Below are positions 1-8,933 of a DNA stretch of 46,667 nucleotides, piece by piece. The number at the start of each line of letters is the position of its first letter. The first letter of the stretch is position 1. A program made the position numbers and the translations under genes. Location of the stretch: assembly GCF_029335485.1 (NCBI RefSeq), contig NZ_JARJLM010000639.1, positions 1-46,667 on the forward strand, given 5' to 3'. The notes under the pieces were generated by a model that ran no database searches, was not told the DNA's origin, and saw only the letters and a list, made by a program, of their open reading frames with translations. The stretch comes from Cupriavidus basilensis. GTDB lineage: Bacteria > Pseudomonadota > Gammaproteobacteria > Burkholderiales > Burkholderiaceae.

Positions 1-752
1 TCCCGCTGGAACTGGAACAGCGCCAGCGCCGGCACCACCGTGATGCCCAGCCCCGCCGCCACCAGCGCTGCCACCGTGGCGAGATGTTCCACTTCCATCA
101 CCCCGTTGAGCTTGAGCGGATGCAGCGCCGCGTCCAGGTGCTGGCGCACGCTGCTGGTACGCGAGAGCTGGATGAAGGGCAGGCCCGCCAGCGCCTGCGG
201 TGCGACGCGCCGGCGGCGCGCCAGCGGGTGGTCCGCCGGACATACCAGGTGGAAGCTGTCCGCCACCAGCGGCTCGATGCGCAGGTCGCTGTCCTGCGCC
301 GGGGCGGGCGCCAGCGCAAAGTCGGCACGGCCGCGCCGTACCAGGTCGATGCAGCCGTCCGCCAGCAGGTCGAACAGTTCCAGCGCGATGCCGGGATAGC
401 GCTGGTGGAAGGCGGCCAGGACCGGTGGCAGGTCGCCCGCGGCCAGCGACGGCAGGGCGGCGATCGATACCCGTCCCTTGCGGCGCTCGGCGTGGTCGCG
501 CAACTCTTCGAAGGCGGTCTCGAAATCCGCCAGCAGGCGCGCCGCCACTTCCTCGAAGCGCCGCCCCTCCACGCTCAGCTCCACATGGCGCGTGGTGCGC
601 TCGAACAGCCGCGTGCCGGCCTGTTCCTCCAGCGTCTGGATCAGCGCGCTGAAGGCCGACTGCGACAAGTGGCAAGCCTGCGCCGCGCGGGTGAAGTTGC
701 GGTGCGTGACCAGGGCCACGAAGGCGCGCAGGTGTTTGACGGAGAGGTTCAT
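1..752 (-). CDS. LysR-family transcriptional regulator (3' end cut off by window)
   Basis: Reading the minus strand from an ATG at 752 gives an uninterrupted frame to the window edge. The protein begins MNLSVKHLRAFVALVTHRNF and continues with a LysR winged helix-turn-helix (TRAAQACHLSQSAFSALIQTLEE at about residues 21-43, then LFERTTR). The effector domain follows, with the usual P-xx-HPLARR segment near residue 175. About 250 residues are present; the family is about 300, so some 50 are missing. It is divergent from the AtuA pair with a 179-bp gap, so it probably controls that cassette. No strong ribosome binding site precedes the ATG. The inducer cannot be told from sequence. Confidence 0.9.
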   Translation of the reverse strand, partial: MNLSVKHLRAFVALVTHRNFTRAAQACHLSQSAFSALIQTLEEQAGTRLFERTTRHVELSVEGRRFEEVAARLLADFETAFEELRDHAERRKGRVSIAALPSLAAGDLPPVLAAFHQRYPGIALELFDLLADGCIDLVRRGRADFALAPAPAQDSDLRIEPLVADSFHLVCPADHPLARRRRVAPQALAGLPFIQLSRTSSVRQHLDAALHPLKLNGVMEVEHLATVAALVAAGLGITVVPALALFQFQR

Positions 753-931
753 TGGCAAGTACCCGGCGGCAGGCAGGCTTCGATGGCAAGCGGCTCCGGC
801 CCTGCCGCGTTTCATCGGGAAAGTCGATAGATTAATCCAAATTATCCGCTTTTTGGCTGACGCGGGCGCGTCTAGAATGCCTCCATCGCCCGCGCCGTGC
901 GGGCCTTGTTTTCCTCACCAGGCCATTTCCC

Positions 932-2293
932 ATGACCGCCCCTTTGCTGATCGGCTGCGGCGCCGGCTTCTCCGGCGACCGTACCGATGCCGCCCTGCCC
1001 GTGGTGCGCACCCTGATCGCGGCGGGCGGCCCGGCCGTGCTGATGTTCGAGACGCTGGCCGAGCGTACGCTGGCGCTGGCCCAGCTCGCGCGCCGCTCCG
1101 ATCCCGCCCATGGCTACGAGCCCCTGCTGGACGCGCTGCTGGCGCCGGTGCTTGGGCTGTGCCTGGCCAACGGCATTCCCATCGTCGGCAATTTCGGCGC
1201 CGCCAACCCGCGCGCCGCGGCGCGGCGCGTGCGCGCGCTGGCTGCGGAGCTAGGCCTGCCGCCGCCGCGCGTCGCGGTGGTGGAGGGCGACGACCTGTCG
1301 CACGATGCCGGCCGCGCCGTGCTGCGGGACATCGTCGGCGCGGGCTTTCCCGAGGCGCGCTTCGTCTGCGCCAATGCTTACCTTGGCGCGCGGGGCATCG
1401 CCGATGCGCTGACCGAAGGCGCCCAGGTGGTGGTATGCGGCCGCGTGGCCGATCCCGCGCTGGCGGTGGGCCCGGCGATGGCCCACTTCGGCTGGTCGTG
1501 GCAGGACTGGGACCGCCTGGCGCGCGCCACCATGGCCGGCCACCTGCTGGAGTGCGGGGCGCAGGTCACCGGCGGCTATTTCGCCGATCCCGGCATGAAG
1601 GACGTGCCCGCCGTGCATGCCGTCGGCTACCCCATCGTGCGCCTGGATCAAGACGGCAATATCGAGGTGGGCAAGGCCGCGGATACCGGCGGCTGCGTGG
1701 ACCTGCGCACCGTCAAGGAGCAACTGCTCTACGAAGTGCACGACCCCGCTGCTTATCTCACGCCCGACGTGATCGCAGACATCAGCGCGGCCACGGTCGA
1801 GCAGACCGGGCCGGATCGCGTGGCGGTGCGCAATGTGCGCGGCCGCGAGCGGCCCGAACAACTCAAGGCCAACCTGTTCTACCAGGGCGGCTGGATCGCC
1901 GAGGGCGAGATCTCCTACGCCGGCCCCAACGCCGCGGCGCGCGCGCGCCTGGCCGCGCAGATCGTGCGCGAGCGCATGCGGCTGCTCGGCCACGACGCCG
2001 CGATCCGCTTCGACCTGATCGGTGTGCTGAGCGTGTTCGCCGACGACGGCGGCCGCCTGCTGGCGCAGCCGCAAGCGGGCGAGGCGCAGGCACGGGACGT
2101 GCGCCTGCGCGCCGCGCTCGCGCATGAGGACAAGCCCGTGGCCGAAGCGCTGCTGCGCGAAATCAATGCGCTCTATACCTGCGGGCCGGCCGGCGGCGGC
2201 GGCGTGCGCACCGCGCTGCGCGCACGCCTGAACGCGATGTCCTGCCTGGTGCCGCGCAGCGCCGTCAACGCAAGCCACACCCTGCTGCCATGA
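932..2293 (+). CDS. AtuA-family protein, N-terminal (DUF1446) domain protein
   Basis: 453 residues, starting MTAPLLIGCGAGFSGDRTDA. The glycine-rich start, the GIPIVGNFGAANP segment (about residue 85) and the VVCGRVADPALAVGP segment (about residue 170) are typical of DUF1446, the main domain of AtuA of acyclic terpene utilisation. In Pseudomonas AtuA this domain is fused to a small C-terminal domain; here that part is a separate gene overlapping by 4 bp (ATGA). AtuA is needed for citronellol/geraniol degradation, but its reaction is not established, and many homologues sit in unrelated carboxylate cassettes. A Bug receptor follows, so a role in an organic acid or acyl-CoA pathway is more likely than terpenes; that is inference. 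Confidence 0.85.
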   Translation: MTAPLLIGCGAGFSGDRTDAALPVVRTLIAAGGPAVLMFETLAERTLALAQLARRSDPAHGYEPLLDALLAPVLGLCLANGIPIVGNFGAANPRAAARRVRALAAELGLPPPRVAVVEGDDLSHDAGRAVLRDIVGAGFPEARFVCANAYLGARGIADALTEGAQVVVCGRVADPALAVGPAMAHFGWSWQDWDRLARATMAGHLLECGAQVTGGYFADPGMKDVPAVHAVGYPIVRLDQDGNIEVGKAADTGGCVDLRTVKEQLLYEVHDPAAYLTPDVIADISAATVEQTGPDRVAVRNVRGRERPEQLKANLFYQGGWIAEGEISYAGPNAAARARLAAQIVRERMRLLGHDAAIRFDLIGVLSVFADDGGRLLAQPQAGEAQARDVRLRAALAHEDKPVAEALLREINALYTCGPAGGGGVRTALRARLNAMSCLVPRSAVNASHTLLP

Positions 2294-2670
2294 ACGCTAC
2301 CCAAACCCATGCGGGCCACCCGCACGCCCCGGCCGCAACCATTGCGCTCTACCAGCTCGCGCATGGCCGCACCGGCGACAAGGGCGATCGCTCCAATATC
2401 AGCGTGATCGCCTACGACCCGCGCGATTTCGATCACCTTGCCGCCCATGTGACCGAAGACGCCGTTGCGGCGCTGTTCCGGCATCGTCAGCCGCAAGCGG
2501 TCAGGCGCTACCTCGTGCCATCGCTGCAGGCCATGAACTTCGTCATCGACGGCGTGCTCGATGGCGGCGTCAACGATGCGCTCAACCTGGACACGCACGG
2601 GAAGGCACTGTCCTTCCTGCTGCTGCAACTGGAAATTCCCCTGCCGCCACGCCTGTCCGGCGCCGGCTGA
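2290..2670 (+). CDS. AtuA C-terminal-domain-like protein (ferredoxin-fold)
   Basis: 126 residues. The conserved core ALYQLAHGRTGDKGDRSNIS (about residues 18-37) is the signature of the AtuA-like C-terminal domain that follows DUF1446 in fused AtuA proteins. The start ATG overlaps the stop of the upstream gene (ATGA), implying translational coupling and a two-subunit complex. The C-terminal part (NFVIDGVLDGG, near residue 82) also matches the domain. The first 14 residues are His/Pro/Ala rich and may be a linker. No separate function is known for this domain. Confidence 0.8.
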   Translation: MNATQTHAGHPHAPAATIALYQLAHGRTGDKGDRSNISVIAYDPRDFDHLAAHVTEDAVAALFRHRQPQAVRRYLVPSLQAMNFVIDGVLDGGVNDALNLDTHGKALSFLLLQLEIPLPPRLSGAG

Positions 2671-2742
2671 ATATCCGCATCAAAACCAAACCACGACGAA
2701 TCAAAGACTACAACGCATCGAGATTCGAACAGGAGACCAACG

Positions 2743-3729
2743 ATGTCCGCATACAGCAAGCCCGCTTCCGCCCTGAAGGCGGCCACCGGCATCGCCGCCG
2801 CCGCGCTCGCGCTGCTGGCCGGCCCCGCGCACGCGGAGTTCCCGGACAAGCCGATCCGCTTCGTGGTGCCGTTCGCCGCCGGCAGCGCGACGGACCAGCT
2901 CGCCCGCGCGATCGGCCAGGCCATCACGGTGGATGCCAAGGTGACGGTGGTGGTCGACAACAAGCCCGGCGCCAACGGCTTCATCGCCGCCGGCGACGTG
3001 GCCAAGGCCAGCCCCGACGGCTATACCGTGCTGATCAGCACTAACACCACGCATGCGGCCAACGAGCATCTGTTCAAGAAGCTGCCCTATGATCCGGTCA
3101 AGGACTACGCGCCGCTGACCGCGCTGGGCCGTGGCGGGCAGATCATGGTGGTGAACCCGCAGTTGCCGGTCAACAGCGTGGGGGATTTCATCGCGCTGGC
3201 GAAGAAGGAGCCGGGCAAGCTCAGCTTCGGCAGCGGCAGCTCGTCCTCGCGCATCGCCGGCGAGCTGTTCCAGCAGATGGCGCATGTGCAGCTGCTGCAC
3301 GTGCCCTACAAGAGCAACCCGCTCGCGCTCACCGACCTGCTGGGCAACCAGATCCAGATGATGATCACCGACACCGCAACCGGCCTGCCCCAGGTCAAGA
3401 GCGGCAAGCTCAAGGCGCTGGGCGTGTCGGGCAAGGCCCGTTCGCCGCTGGCGCCCAATGTGCCGACCATCGACGAGGCCGGCGTCAAGGGCTACGAGAT
3501 GAGTTACTGGTTCGCGGCCTACGCGCCGGCCAGGACACCGCAGCCGGTGGTGGACAAGCTCAACGCCATGCTGGTGAAGGCAGCCAGGAGCGAGACCGCG
3601 GCCAGCTTCTACCAGACCACGGGCACCGAAGTGTTCACCAGTACGCCGGCCGAACTGGCCAGGTTCCAGGCGCTGGAATCGGCCAAGTGGGGCCGCATCA
3701 TCAAGGCCGCCAATATCCAGCCTGAATAA
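2743..3729 (+). CDS. Bug/TctC-family periplasmic tripartite tricarboxylate-type solute receptor
   Basis: 328 residues with a Sec signal peptide (hydrophobic core around residues 10-28, cleavage near AHA). The mature part starts EFPDKPIRFVVPFAAGSATD, the Bug-family N-terminus, and carries VVVDNKPGANGFIAAG and LLHVPYKSNPLALTDLLGNQ segments typical of the ligand-binding fold. The start is supported by AGGAG seven bases upstream of the ATG. It lies 72 bp after the AtuA pair, in the same direction, and ends at a strong terminator, so it is the last gene of the cassette. No TctA/TctB membrane subunits are near; such orphan Bug proteins are common in Burkholderiales. The ligand is unknown, presumably a carboxylate. 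Confidence 0.92.
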   Translation: MSAYSKPASALKAATGIAAAALALLAGPAHAEFPDKPIRFVVPFAAGSATDQLARAIGQAITVDAKVTVVVDNKPGANGFIAAGDVAKASPDGYTVLISTNTTHAANEHLFKKLPYDPVKDYAPLTALGRGGQIMVVNPQLPVNSVGDFIALAKKEPGKLSFGSGSSSSRIAGELFQQMAHVQLLHVPYKSNPLALTDLLGNQIQMMITDTATGLPQVKSGKLKALGVSGKARSPLAPNVPTIDEAGVKGYEMSYWFAAYAPARTPQPVVDKLNAMLVKAARSETAASFYQTTGTEVFTSTPAELARFQALESAKWGRIIKAANIQPE

Positions 3730-3738
3730 GGCATGGCA

Positions 3739-3784
3739 GCCGTATCACCGTGCGGATGACCCGCACGGTGATACGGCCTTTTCC
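3739..3784 (+). terminator. Rho-independent terminator of the AtuA/Bug cassette
   Basis: A perfect 17-bp inverted repeat (arms 3739-3755 and 3761-3777, loop ATGAC) is followed by CTTTTCC. It starts 9 bp after the Bug stop codon and ends just before the convergent lipoprotein gene, whose stop is at 3787. The T-run lies only on the plus-strand side. Confidence 0.88.
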
Positions 3785-3786
3785 GC

Positions 3787-5883
3787 TTATTGCGGCAAGG
3801 TCGCCTTGTAGCCCACGGCATACGGCAGCTTGCCGGGCTTGGCGCTGCCCACCGGCTGCGACAGCGCGGTGAACTCGGTCTCGTTGACGGCGGCGAGACC
3901 GCCCAGTGCCGCCGCGGTCTTGCCGTTGCTGACCGTATCGGCCGGGGCTAGCGCCACCATGGCGGTGGCCGCCGCGCGTACGGCGCTCAGGTAGCTCGCG
4001 GTGTCATCCAGGCGGTAATTGTCCAGGTTGACGCGCTGGCGCAGCCAGTCGCCCCAGTAGAACTCCGTGAACTCGGTGGCGTCGGTCAGTTGCTGATAGC
4101 CGATATCGCGGGTGAAATACACCAGCGAGCGGTAGCGGTCGTTGCCCATGCCGTTGCGCAGGCCCAGCGACAGCGGCAGCTCGGCCGGCGTGGTCGGACG
4201 GTTCGCGGTGTCTTTCAGCCACGTCAGGTTGCGCGCGCGCAGCGTGCGGAAGAAGGTGGCGCGGTCCTGCGTGGCGAAGTTGTCCTGCACCTTGATCCAC
4301 ATCTTCGCCTGCGGGCCGCCGTCCGCCGTTTCCCACACGCTGGTGAAGGTATGGTGGCCGTCGGTCAGGTACGGCTTGCCGGCCGGCCCGATCACCACGG
4401 TCTTCATATCCTCCGGCTTGGTGCCGACGGTCTTGGTGCAGGTGAAGGAAGCCAGGTCGTCCACGCGCGAGGCGGCGGTGGTGGTCTTGGCCTTGTTCTG
4501 GCCGTTGGCCTCGCAGGCATCGTCGAACTTCTTGGCCGGGTCGGCGGCGTAGCGGCCCAGCTTGTAGTAGATCTGGTCGAAACCGATGGCGGGCTGGGTG
4601 GGGCGCAGGTCGGCCAGCGTGACTTGCACGATATCGCCGGCCTTGGCCTGCAGATAGGTGGTGGTGGGAGATTCGGCCGCCAGCGGCGTGCACACGCCTT
4701 GCAGGCGGCGCGCGGTGCCGGGCACGTCGCGCAACTGGTATGCCAGCCTGGCGCTGACCGGCAGCAGCGCCAGCGCGGCTTGCGGCTGGCCGGCGGCGGC
4801 GTCCTGCCAGGCTCCGTAGACCAGGCCGTTGGCCCCATTGGCGAGCGTGCCGCCGGCCCCGCCGGCCGTGTTGTAGCTCAGCGTGACGTTGCTGGCGATA
4901 TGGTCGGCGGCGAGGCGGGTGCCGGCGATCGAGACAAAGTTGCGGCGGGTGCGGCCGGTCGGCGCGTTGCCGCCATCGAGCTCGGGCTCGGCGCACAGCC
5001 AGTCGCCGTCGCTGGCGCCCGCGGCGACCGCCTGCGCGCTCTTGAGCACCCAATTGCCGTTGCGTGCGCTGCCGTTGGCGTTGGTGGCCGCCTCGTCGAC
5101 GAACAGCGTGGCCTGGCCGTCCTGGCGCGCCACGAACAGGCGGCCGATCCTGGCGCCGCCCAGGGTCACGGCAAAGGCACCGGGGAAGCGCTGCTGGTCG
5201 GCTTCCGCGCTCAGCCGGCCGCTCTCGCCGCCGGCGCAGTTGTCGGCATAGGCGGCACCGGCGCAGGCGCGCAGGGTGCCGTCGGCGAAGATCCTGACCT
5301 GCCCCGCGCCGGACGTGCCGCCGGCCTGGCGCAGATAGCTGTAGACCCCCGCGATATCGCTCAGTTGGGCGCCCTTGTTGGCGGCGCTGACGTAGCCCTG
5401 CAGCAGGGCACCGCCGCCGGCGGCCAGGTTGGGCACCTGGCCCAGCGCGCCGGACAGCACGCCGGCATCGACCACGAATTCGAAGCCGATCGCGCTCGCG
5501 GCGGCAGCCAGGCCGGCGGGGACGTCGGCCGTAGCCGCCGCCAGCCTGGCAACCTTGTAGGTGTCGCCGTTGCGCGTGTAGCTGCCCACCAGGGCGCCGG
5601 CCAGGCCAAAGCGGGAATCGAGAAAGCGCAGCGTGACCTGGCCCGCGGCCGGCTGGTCGAGCTGCACCGATACCGTGTCGCCAAAGCTCGCCGCACCCAC
5701 ATAGAGCGAGCCGCCCGCCAGCGGCGCGAGGGCGGCGGGCTGCGTCACCGTGCCGCCATTGCCGCCGCCCGTATTGCCACCGGCGCCGGTTTGCGGTGCC
5801 GTGTCACCGTCGCCGCCGCAGGCTGCCAGCGCTGCCGTGACCACGCCGCAGGCGATAGCCGCCCAATGCTTGCGCTTGATCAT
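3787..5883 (-). CDS. Large lipoprotein with C-terminal ParB-like (ParBc_2-type) domain
   Basis: About 698 residues. The ATG at 5883 is preferred over a GTG five codons earlier because the sequence GTGAGGGATATCGATATG places an AGGG Shine-Dalgarno at the right distance. The N-terminus MIKRKHWAAIACGVVTAALAAC has a lipobox with Cys22, then a Gly/Asn/Thr-rich linker, so the protein is probably an envelope lipoprotein. Residues about 50-400 resemble a repetitive beta-rich region and contain few recognisable motifs. From about residue 410 the pattern VTLADLRPTQPAIGFDQIYYK, then GKPYLTDGHHTF (about residue 503), resembles the putative ParB-like nuclease domain ParBc_2 (ParB/Srx N-terminal fold). Such exported homologues are known only as hypothetical proteins, and no activity should be assumed. 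It stands alone. Confidence 0.65.
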   Translation of the reverse strand: MIKRKHWAAIACGVVTAALAACGGDGDTAPQTGAGGNTGGGNGGTVTQPAALAPLAGGSLYVGAASFGDTVSVQLDQPAAGQVTLRFLDSRFGLAGALVGSYTRNGDTYKVARLAAATADVPAGLAAAASAIGFEFVVDAGVLSGALGQVPNLAAGGGALLQGYVSAANKGAQLSDIAGVYSYLRQAGGTSGAGQVRIFADGTLRACAGAAYADNCAGGESGRLSAEADQQRFPGAFAVTLGGARIGRLFVARQDGQATLFVDEAATNANGSARNGNWVLKSAQAVAAGASDGDWLCAEPELDGGNAPTGRTRRNFVSIAGTRLAADHIASNVTLSYNTAGGAGGTLANGANGLVYGAWQDAAAGQPQAALALLPVSARLAYQLRDVPGTARRLQGVCTPLAAESPTTTYLQAKAGDIVQVTLADLRPTQPAIGFDQIYYKLGRYAADPAKKFDDACEANGQNKAKTTTAASRVDDLASFTCTKTVGTKPEDMKTVVIGPAGKPYLTDGHHTFTSVWETADGGPQAKMWIKVQDNFATQDRATFFRTLRARNLTWLKDTANRPTTPAELPLSLGLRNGMGNDRYRSLVYFTRDIGYQQLTDATEFTEFYWGDWLRQRVNLDNYRLDDTASYLSAVRAAATAMVALAPADTVSNGKTAAALGGLAAVNETEFTALSQPVGSAKPGKLPYAVGYKATLPQ

Positions 5884-6179
5884 ATCGATATCCCTCACCC
5901 GTTCCGTTGTTCTCGTTTGCCGTCCCGTGCTGCGCCGGGTGGCTAAAGAGCATCAATCTATGTCGGTTCGATGACCTGCCTGTGACGCAAGGCATTGTGG
6001 GCAATACATTGAGGACGGCGGCGGCGAACGCAAACCCGGGCGCGGCGGCGACCTTGCTGGCGGCAGGGCTGCTTCGCCGCAGGCCCGCGCGCCGGGCTAC
6101 CATGCCGGCAGACCACGCATTCCACCCACCATCGCCGCGCAAGGCCCGCAGCCATGCGCAGGCATACACAAGGCACAAC

Positions 6180-6785
6180 ATGAACGCACCTGCAGTTCCC
6201 AGCGCAACGGCGCACCCGGATGCCCTCGCCCCACAGGCGCTGATCCGCACCTATGTCCGCGCCAAGGACGAAAACCGCCCGCACCTGATGGCGCATGCGT
6301 TTGCCCCGGACGCCACGCTGGAGATGACGGTCAAGTCCGAGACCATCGCCTTCCCCGGGCGCAGCGAGGGCCTGGCCGCCATCAGCGACGTGCTGGTGCG
6401 GCGCTTCGGCCAGACCTACGACAACGTCTACACGTTCTGCCTGACCGACGCCCCGCCCGGGGCGGAGGCCGGGCGCTACGGCTGCGACTGGCTGGTCGGC
6501 ATGACCGACAAGGCCACCGGCGGCGTGCGGGTGGGCTGCGGCAGCTACGCTTGGGTTTTCTCCATGCAGGCGGGCATCCGGCGCGTGCAGGCGCTAACCA
6601 TTGTGATCGAGGCCATGGAAGTGCTGCCCGCCGACGCCGCGCAGCCGGTGCTGGACGGCTGGCTGGCCCGGCTGCCCTATCCCTGGTGCACCGCCGGGCA
6701 GGCCTGCGGGCAGGCGCCCGCGCTGGCGCAGCTGGCGCCGGTGCTGGCCTATCTGCAGGCGGGGGCAGGGTCCGGGGACCGCTGA
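6180..6785 (+). CDS. NTF2-like (SnoaL-like) family protein
   Basis: 201 residues from MNAPAVPSATAHPDALAP. The segment ALIRTYVRAKDENRPHLMAH followed by FAPDATLEMTV is the usual start of SnoaL/NTF2-like cone-fold proteins, where a short helix leads to a beta-sheet pocket. A Cys/Trp-rich stretch follows (CDWLVGM near residue 101). The family includes isomerases, dehydratases and non-catalytic pockets, so no reaction can be assigned. The frame is open upstream to 5907 but the upstream part is low-complexity and lacks family similarity. The next gene, a metallo-hydrolase, begins 76 bp downstream on the same strand; a functional link is possible but unproven. Confidence 0.7.
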   Translation: MNAPAVPSATAHPDALAPQALIRTYVRAKDENRPHLMAHAFAPDATLEMTVKSETIAFPGRSEGLAAISDVLVRRFGQTYDNVYTFCLTDAPPGAEAGRYGCDWLVGMTDKATGGVRVGCGSYAWVFSMQAGIRRVQALTIVIEAMEVLPADAAQPVLDGWLARLPYPWCTAGQACGQAPALAQLAPVLAYLQAGAGSGDR

Positions 6786-6861
6786 TCATGTATGGTGCGG
6801 TGTTGCGGTGTTGCGTCGTATCCCGCCGTCCCGTTCACCGGATAGATCAGAGGAGCATCCC

Positions 6862-7866
6862 ATGACCCTGCCCAACCTTGCCGGCCGCCGCCTCGTGGCA
6901 CTTTCGCTGAGCGCCGCGCTTGCCCTTGCCGGCCTGCCTGCGCTGGCGCAAGGCCCGGCCCCCAAGGCGCCGCCGGCCCGGCAAGAGAACCAGGTTCCCG
7001 GCTATTACCGCATGATGCTCGGCCAGTTCGAGGTCACCGCGCTCTACGACGGCTATGTCGACCTCGATGCCAGACTGCTGAAGTACACCAGCCCGGGCGA
7101 GGTGCGAAGGCTGCTGGCGCGCATGTTCGTGGCTGCCACGCCGGGCATGCAGACCGCGGTCAATGCCTACCTGGTCAATACCGGCAGCAACCTGGTCCTG
7201 GTCGACACCGGCGCGGCCGCGTGCTTCGGCCCCACGCTTGGCCGCGTCGCCGCGAACCTGCGCGCATCGGGCTACGACCCCGCCCAGGTCGATACGGTGC
7301 TGCTCACCCACCTGCATGGCGACCACGTCTGCGGCCTGAGCGAGGACGGCAAGCCTGTGTTCGCCAACGCCACGGTCTATGTCGGCCAGGCCGAAGCCGG
7401 CTATTGGCTGGACGACGCCGCCGCACAGCGCGCGCCGCAGGCGGACCAGTCCGCCTTCGCCATGGCGCGCGACGCCTTGGCGCCGTATCGGGCCAGCGGC
7501 CAGCTGCGCACCTATCGCCCCGGCGACACGCTGGTGGCGGGCGTCAGCGCGGTGCCGGCGTATGGGCATACGCCCGGTCACAGCGGCTACCTGTTCAAGT
7601 CGGGCGGGCAAAGCATGCTGGTGTGGGGCGATATCGTGCACAGCCATGCGGTGCAGTTCCGCCGCCCGGATGTGGCGATCGAGTTCGATTCGGATAGCCG
7701 GCAGGCGGTGCGCACGCGCAAGCGGCTTTTTGCCGATGCCGCGCGCGGCAAGCTGTGGGTGGCCGGCGCGCACCTGCCGTTCCCGGGGATCGGCCATGTG
7801 CGGGCGGAGGGCAAGGGCTATACCTGGGTGCCGGTGGAGTACGGGCCGTTGCGCACGGAGCGCTGA
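6862..7866 (+). CDS. Exported metallo-beta-lactamase-fold hydrolase
   Basis: 334 residues. The ATG at 6862 is chosen because AGAGGAG precedes it by 6-7 bases and a clear signal peptide follows (LVALSLSAALALAGLPALAQ, cleavage near residue 30). The metal-binding motif HLHGDH is at residues 150-155; further ligands are in GHTPGH (residues 235-240), D257 in VWGDIVHSH and H304 in AGAHLPFPG. All the usual MBL zinc ligands are thus present. It belongs to the periplasmic MBL group that includes quorum-lactonase-like and methyl-parathion-hydrolase-like enzymes; substrate is unknown. It ends 4 bp from the convergent EamA gene. Confidence 0.9.
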   Translation: MTLPNLAGRRLVALSLSAALALAGLPALAQGPAPKAPPARQENQVPGYYRMMLGQFEVTALYDGYVDLDARLLKYTSPGEVRRLLARMFVAATPGMQTAVNAYLVNTGSNLVLVDTGAAACFGPTLGRVAANLRASGYDPAQVDTVLLTHLHGDHVCGLSEDGKPVFANATVYVGQAEAGYWLDDAAAQRAPQADQSAFAMARDALAPYRASGQLRTYRPGDTLVAGVSAVPAYGHTPGHSGYLFKSGGQSMLVWGDIVHSHAVQFRRPDVAIEFDSDSRQAVRTRKRLFADAARGKLWVAGAHLPFPGIGHVRAEGKGYTWVPVEYGPLRTER

Positions 7867-7870
7867 CGGC

Positions 7871-8305
7871 TTACCGCTTGAATCCCAGCACCAGCACGCC
7901 GGCGCCCACCAGCAGGATGCCGGCCCATTCGCGCAGGCTGGGGCGCTCGCCCAGGAAGATCACGGCGAACACGGCCACCAGCAGCAGGCTCAGCTTGTCC
8001 ACCGGGGCCACCTTGGAGGCGTCGCCGATCTTGAGCGCGCGGAAGTAGCACACCCAGGAGGCGCCGGTGGCCAGGCCCGACAGCACCAGGAAGGTCCAGG
8101 TGCGGGGCGATAGCGTGAGCGGATTGCTCCACTTGCCCGTCAGCACCACGAAGAAGGTCAGCACCACGATGATCACCGCGGTGCGCACCAGCGTGGCCAG
8201 GTCGGAGTTGACCCCTTCCAGCCCGATCTTGGCGAAGATCGCCGTCAGCGCGGCGAACCCGGCCGATAGCAAAGCCCAGTGGAACCAGCCGGTGGAAGTG
8301 GCCAT
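7871..8305 (-). CDS. EamA-family (drug/metabolite transporter) half-size membrane protein
   Basis: 144 residues, beginning MATSTGWFHWALLSAGFAAL at the ATG at 8305. About five hydrophobic segments are visible (around residues 8-24, 36-53, 69-85, 96-112, 122-139), equal to a single EamA domain rather than the usual ten-helix double domain. The motif IFLGERPSLREWAGILLVGAGV near the C-terminus is the classic EamA ending. Single-domain members probably function as dimers. The frame is open further upstream but that part is not membrane-like. The substrate is unknown. It is convergent with the MBL gene and lies 66 bp downstream of the GNAT gene on the same strand. Confidence 0.85.
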   Translation of the reverse strand: MATSTGWFHWALLSAGFAALTAIFAKIGLEGVNSDLATLVRTAVIIVVLTFFVVLTGKWSNPLTLSPRTWTFLVLSGLATGASWVCYFRALKIGDASKVAPVDKLSLLLVAVFAVIFLGERPSLREWAGILLVGAGVLVLGFKR

Positions 8306-8371
8306 GGTGTCGGTGAAGTGCGGTGAAAAGTTGAGTGGCCGGCAGAGCCCGGGGGGCGATCCATGCACGGC

Positions 8372-8761
8372 TCAGGAGCGCCGGCGCTCCATGGCGACCA
8401 GCGAAGGCACGAAGCCGAGCTGGCCGAAGAAGGCCGCCTCGGACGAACGGCCGGCGCGCAGCACCCAGGTGATATCGGGATCGTTGCCAACGATGTGGCG
8501 TACCAGCGCGCGGCCGATGCCTTGCCGGCGATGGCTGGGCGCCACCGCGACCATCGACAGGTAACCGTTGGAGATATCGTCGCACAGGGCGCGCGCGAAG
8601 CCGACGACCTGTCCGTCGTCGACCGCCACCACCACGCGTTGCGAGTTGGCGATCAGGCGGGCGAAGCGTTCCACATTGGCGACCCGGTGGGCCCACCCGT
8701 TGGCCGCAAGGAGTTGTCTGGCCGCCTCGGTTTCTTCTGGCAGCAGATTGCGGATTTCCAT
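8372..8761 (-). CDS. GNAT-family N-acetyltransferase
   Basis: 129 residues from MEIRNLLPEETEAARQLL. The acetyl-CoA-binding motif VAPSHRRQGIGRALVRHIV (about residues 72-90; consensus R/Q-x-x-G-x-G/A) and the AAFFGQLGFVPS motif near residue 113 are both clear. The ATG at 8761 is chosen because GGGAG precedes it by about six bases and because homology begins there. The acceptor substrate is unknown. The EamA gene is immediately downstream, so the two could be co-transcribed. It diverges from the AMP nucleosidase gene with a gap of about 170 bp. Confidence 0.9.
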   Translation of the reverse strand: MEIRNLLPEETEAARQLLAANGWAHRVANVERFARLIANSQRVVVAVDDGQVVGFARALCDDISNGYLSMVAVAPSHRRQGIGRALVRHIVGNDPDITWVLRAGRSSEAAFFGQLGFVPSLVAMERRRS

Positions 8762-8933
8762 CGGGGCTCCCCATGCAAGCACATACGGCAACTCGGCGCA
8801 GCCCTTCTGGCGTGGGGCGCATCGCGAGGCGAGTGCGGCGCCTGGCCGCAAAAGACTGCACGCAGTGTAGCGAGCGCGCGCAGGCCCGTCAATTTGCGGG
8901 CCCCGTGTTGCGTCCGTCCGGTGGCGGGGTATC

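Noticed and set aside
4090-5946. A 618-codon plus-strand frame opposite the lipoprotein gene.
   Set aside because: It mirrors the codon pattern of the lipoprotein gene, has a Gly/Arg/Ala/Val-rich product with no domain, and the opposite strand has a lipobox and Shine-Dalgarno.
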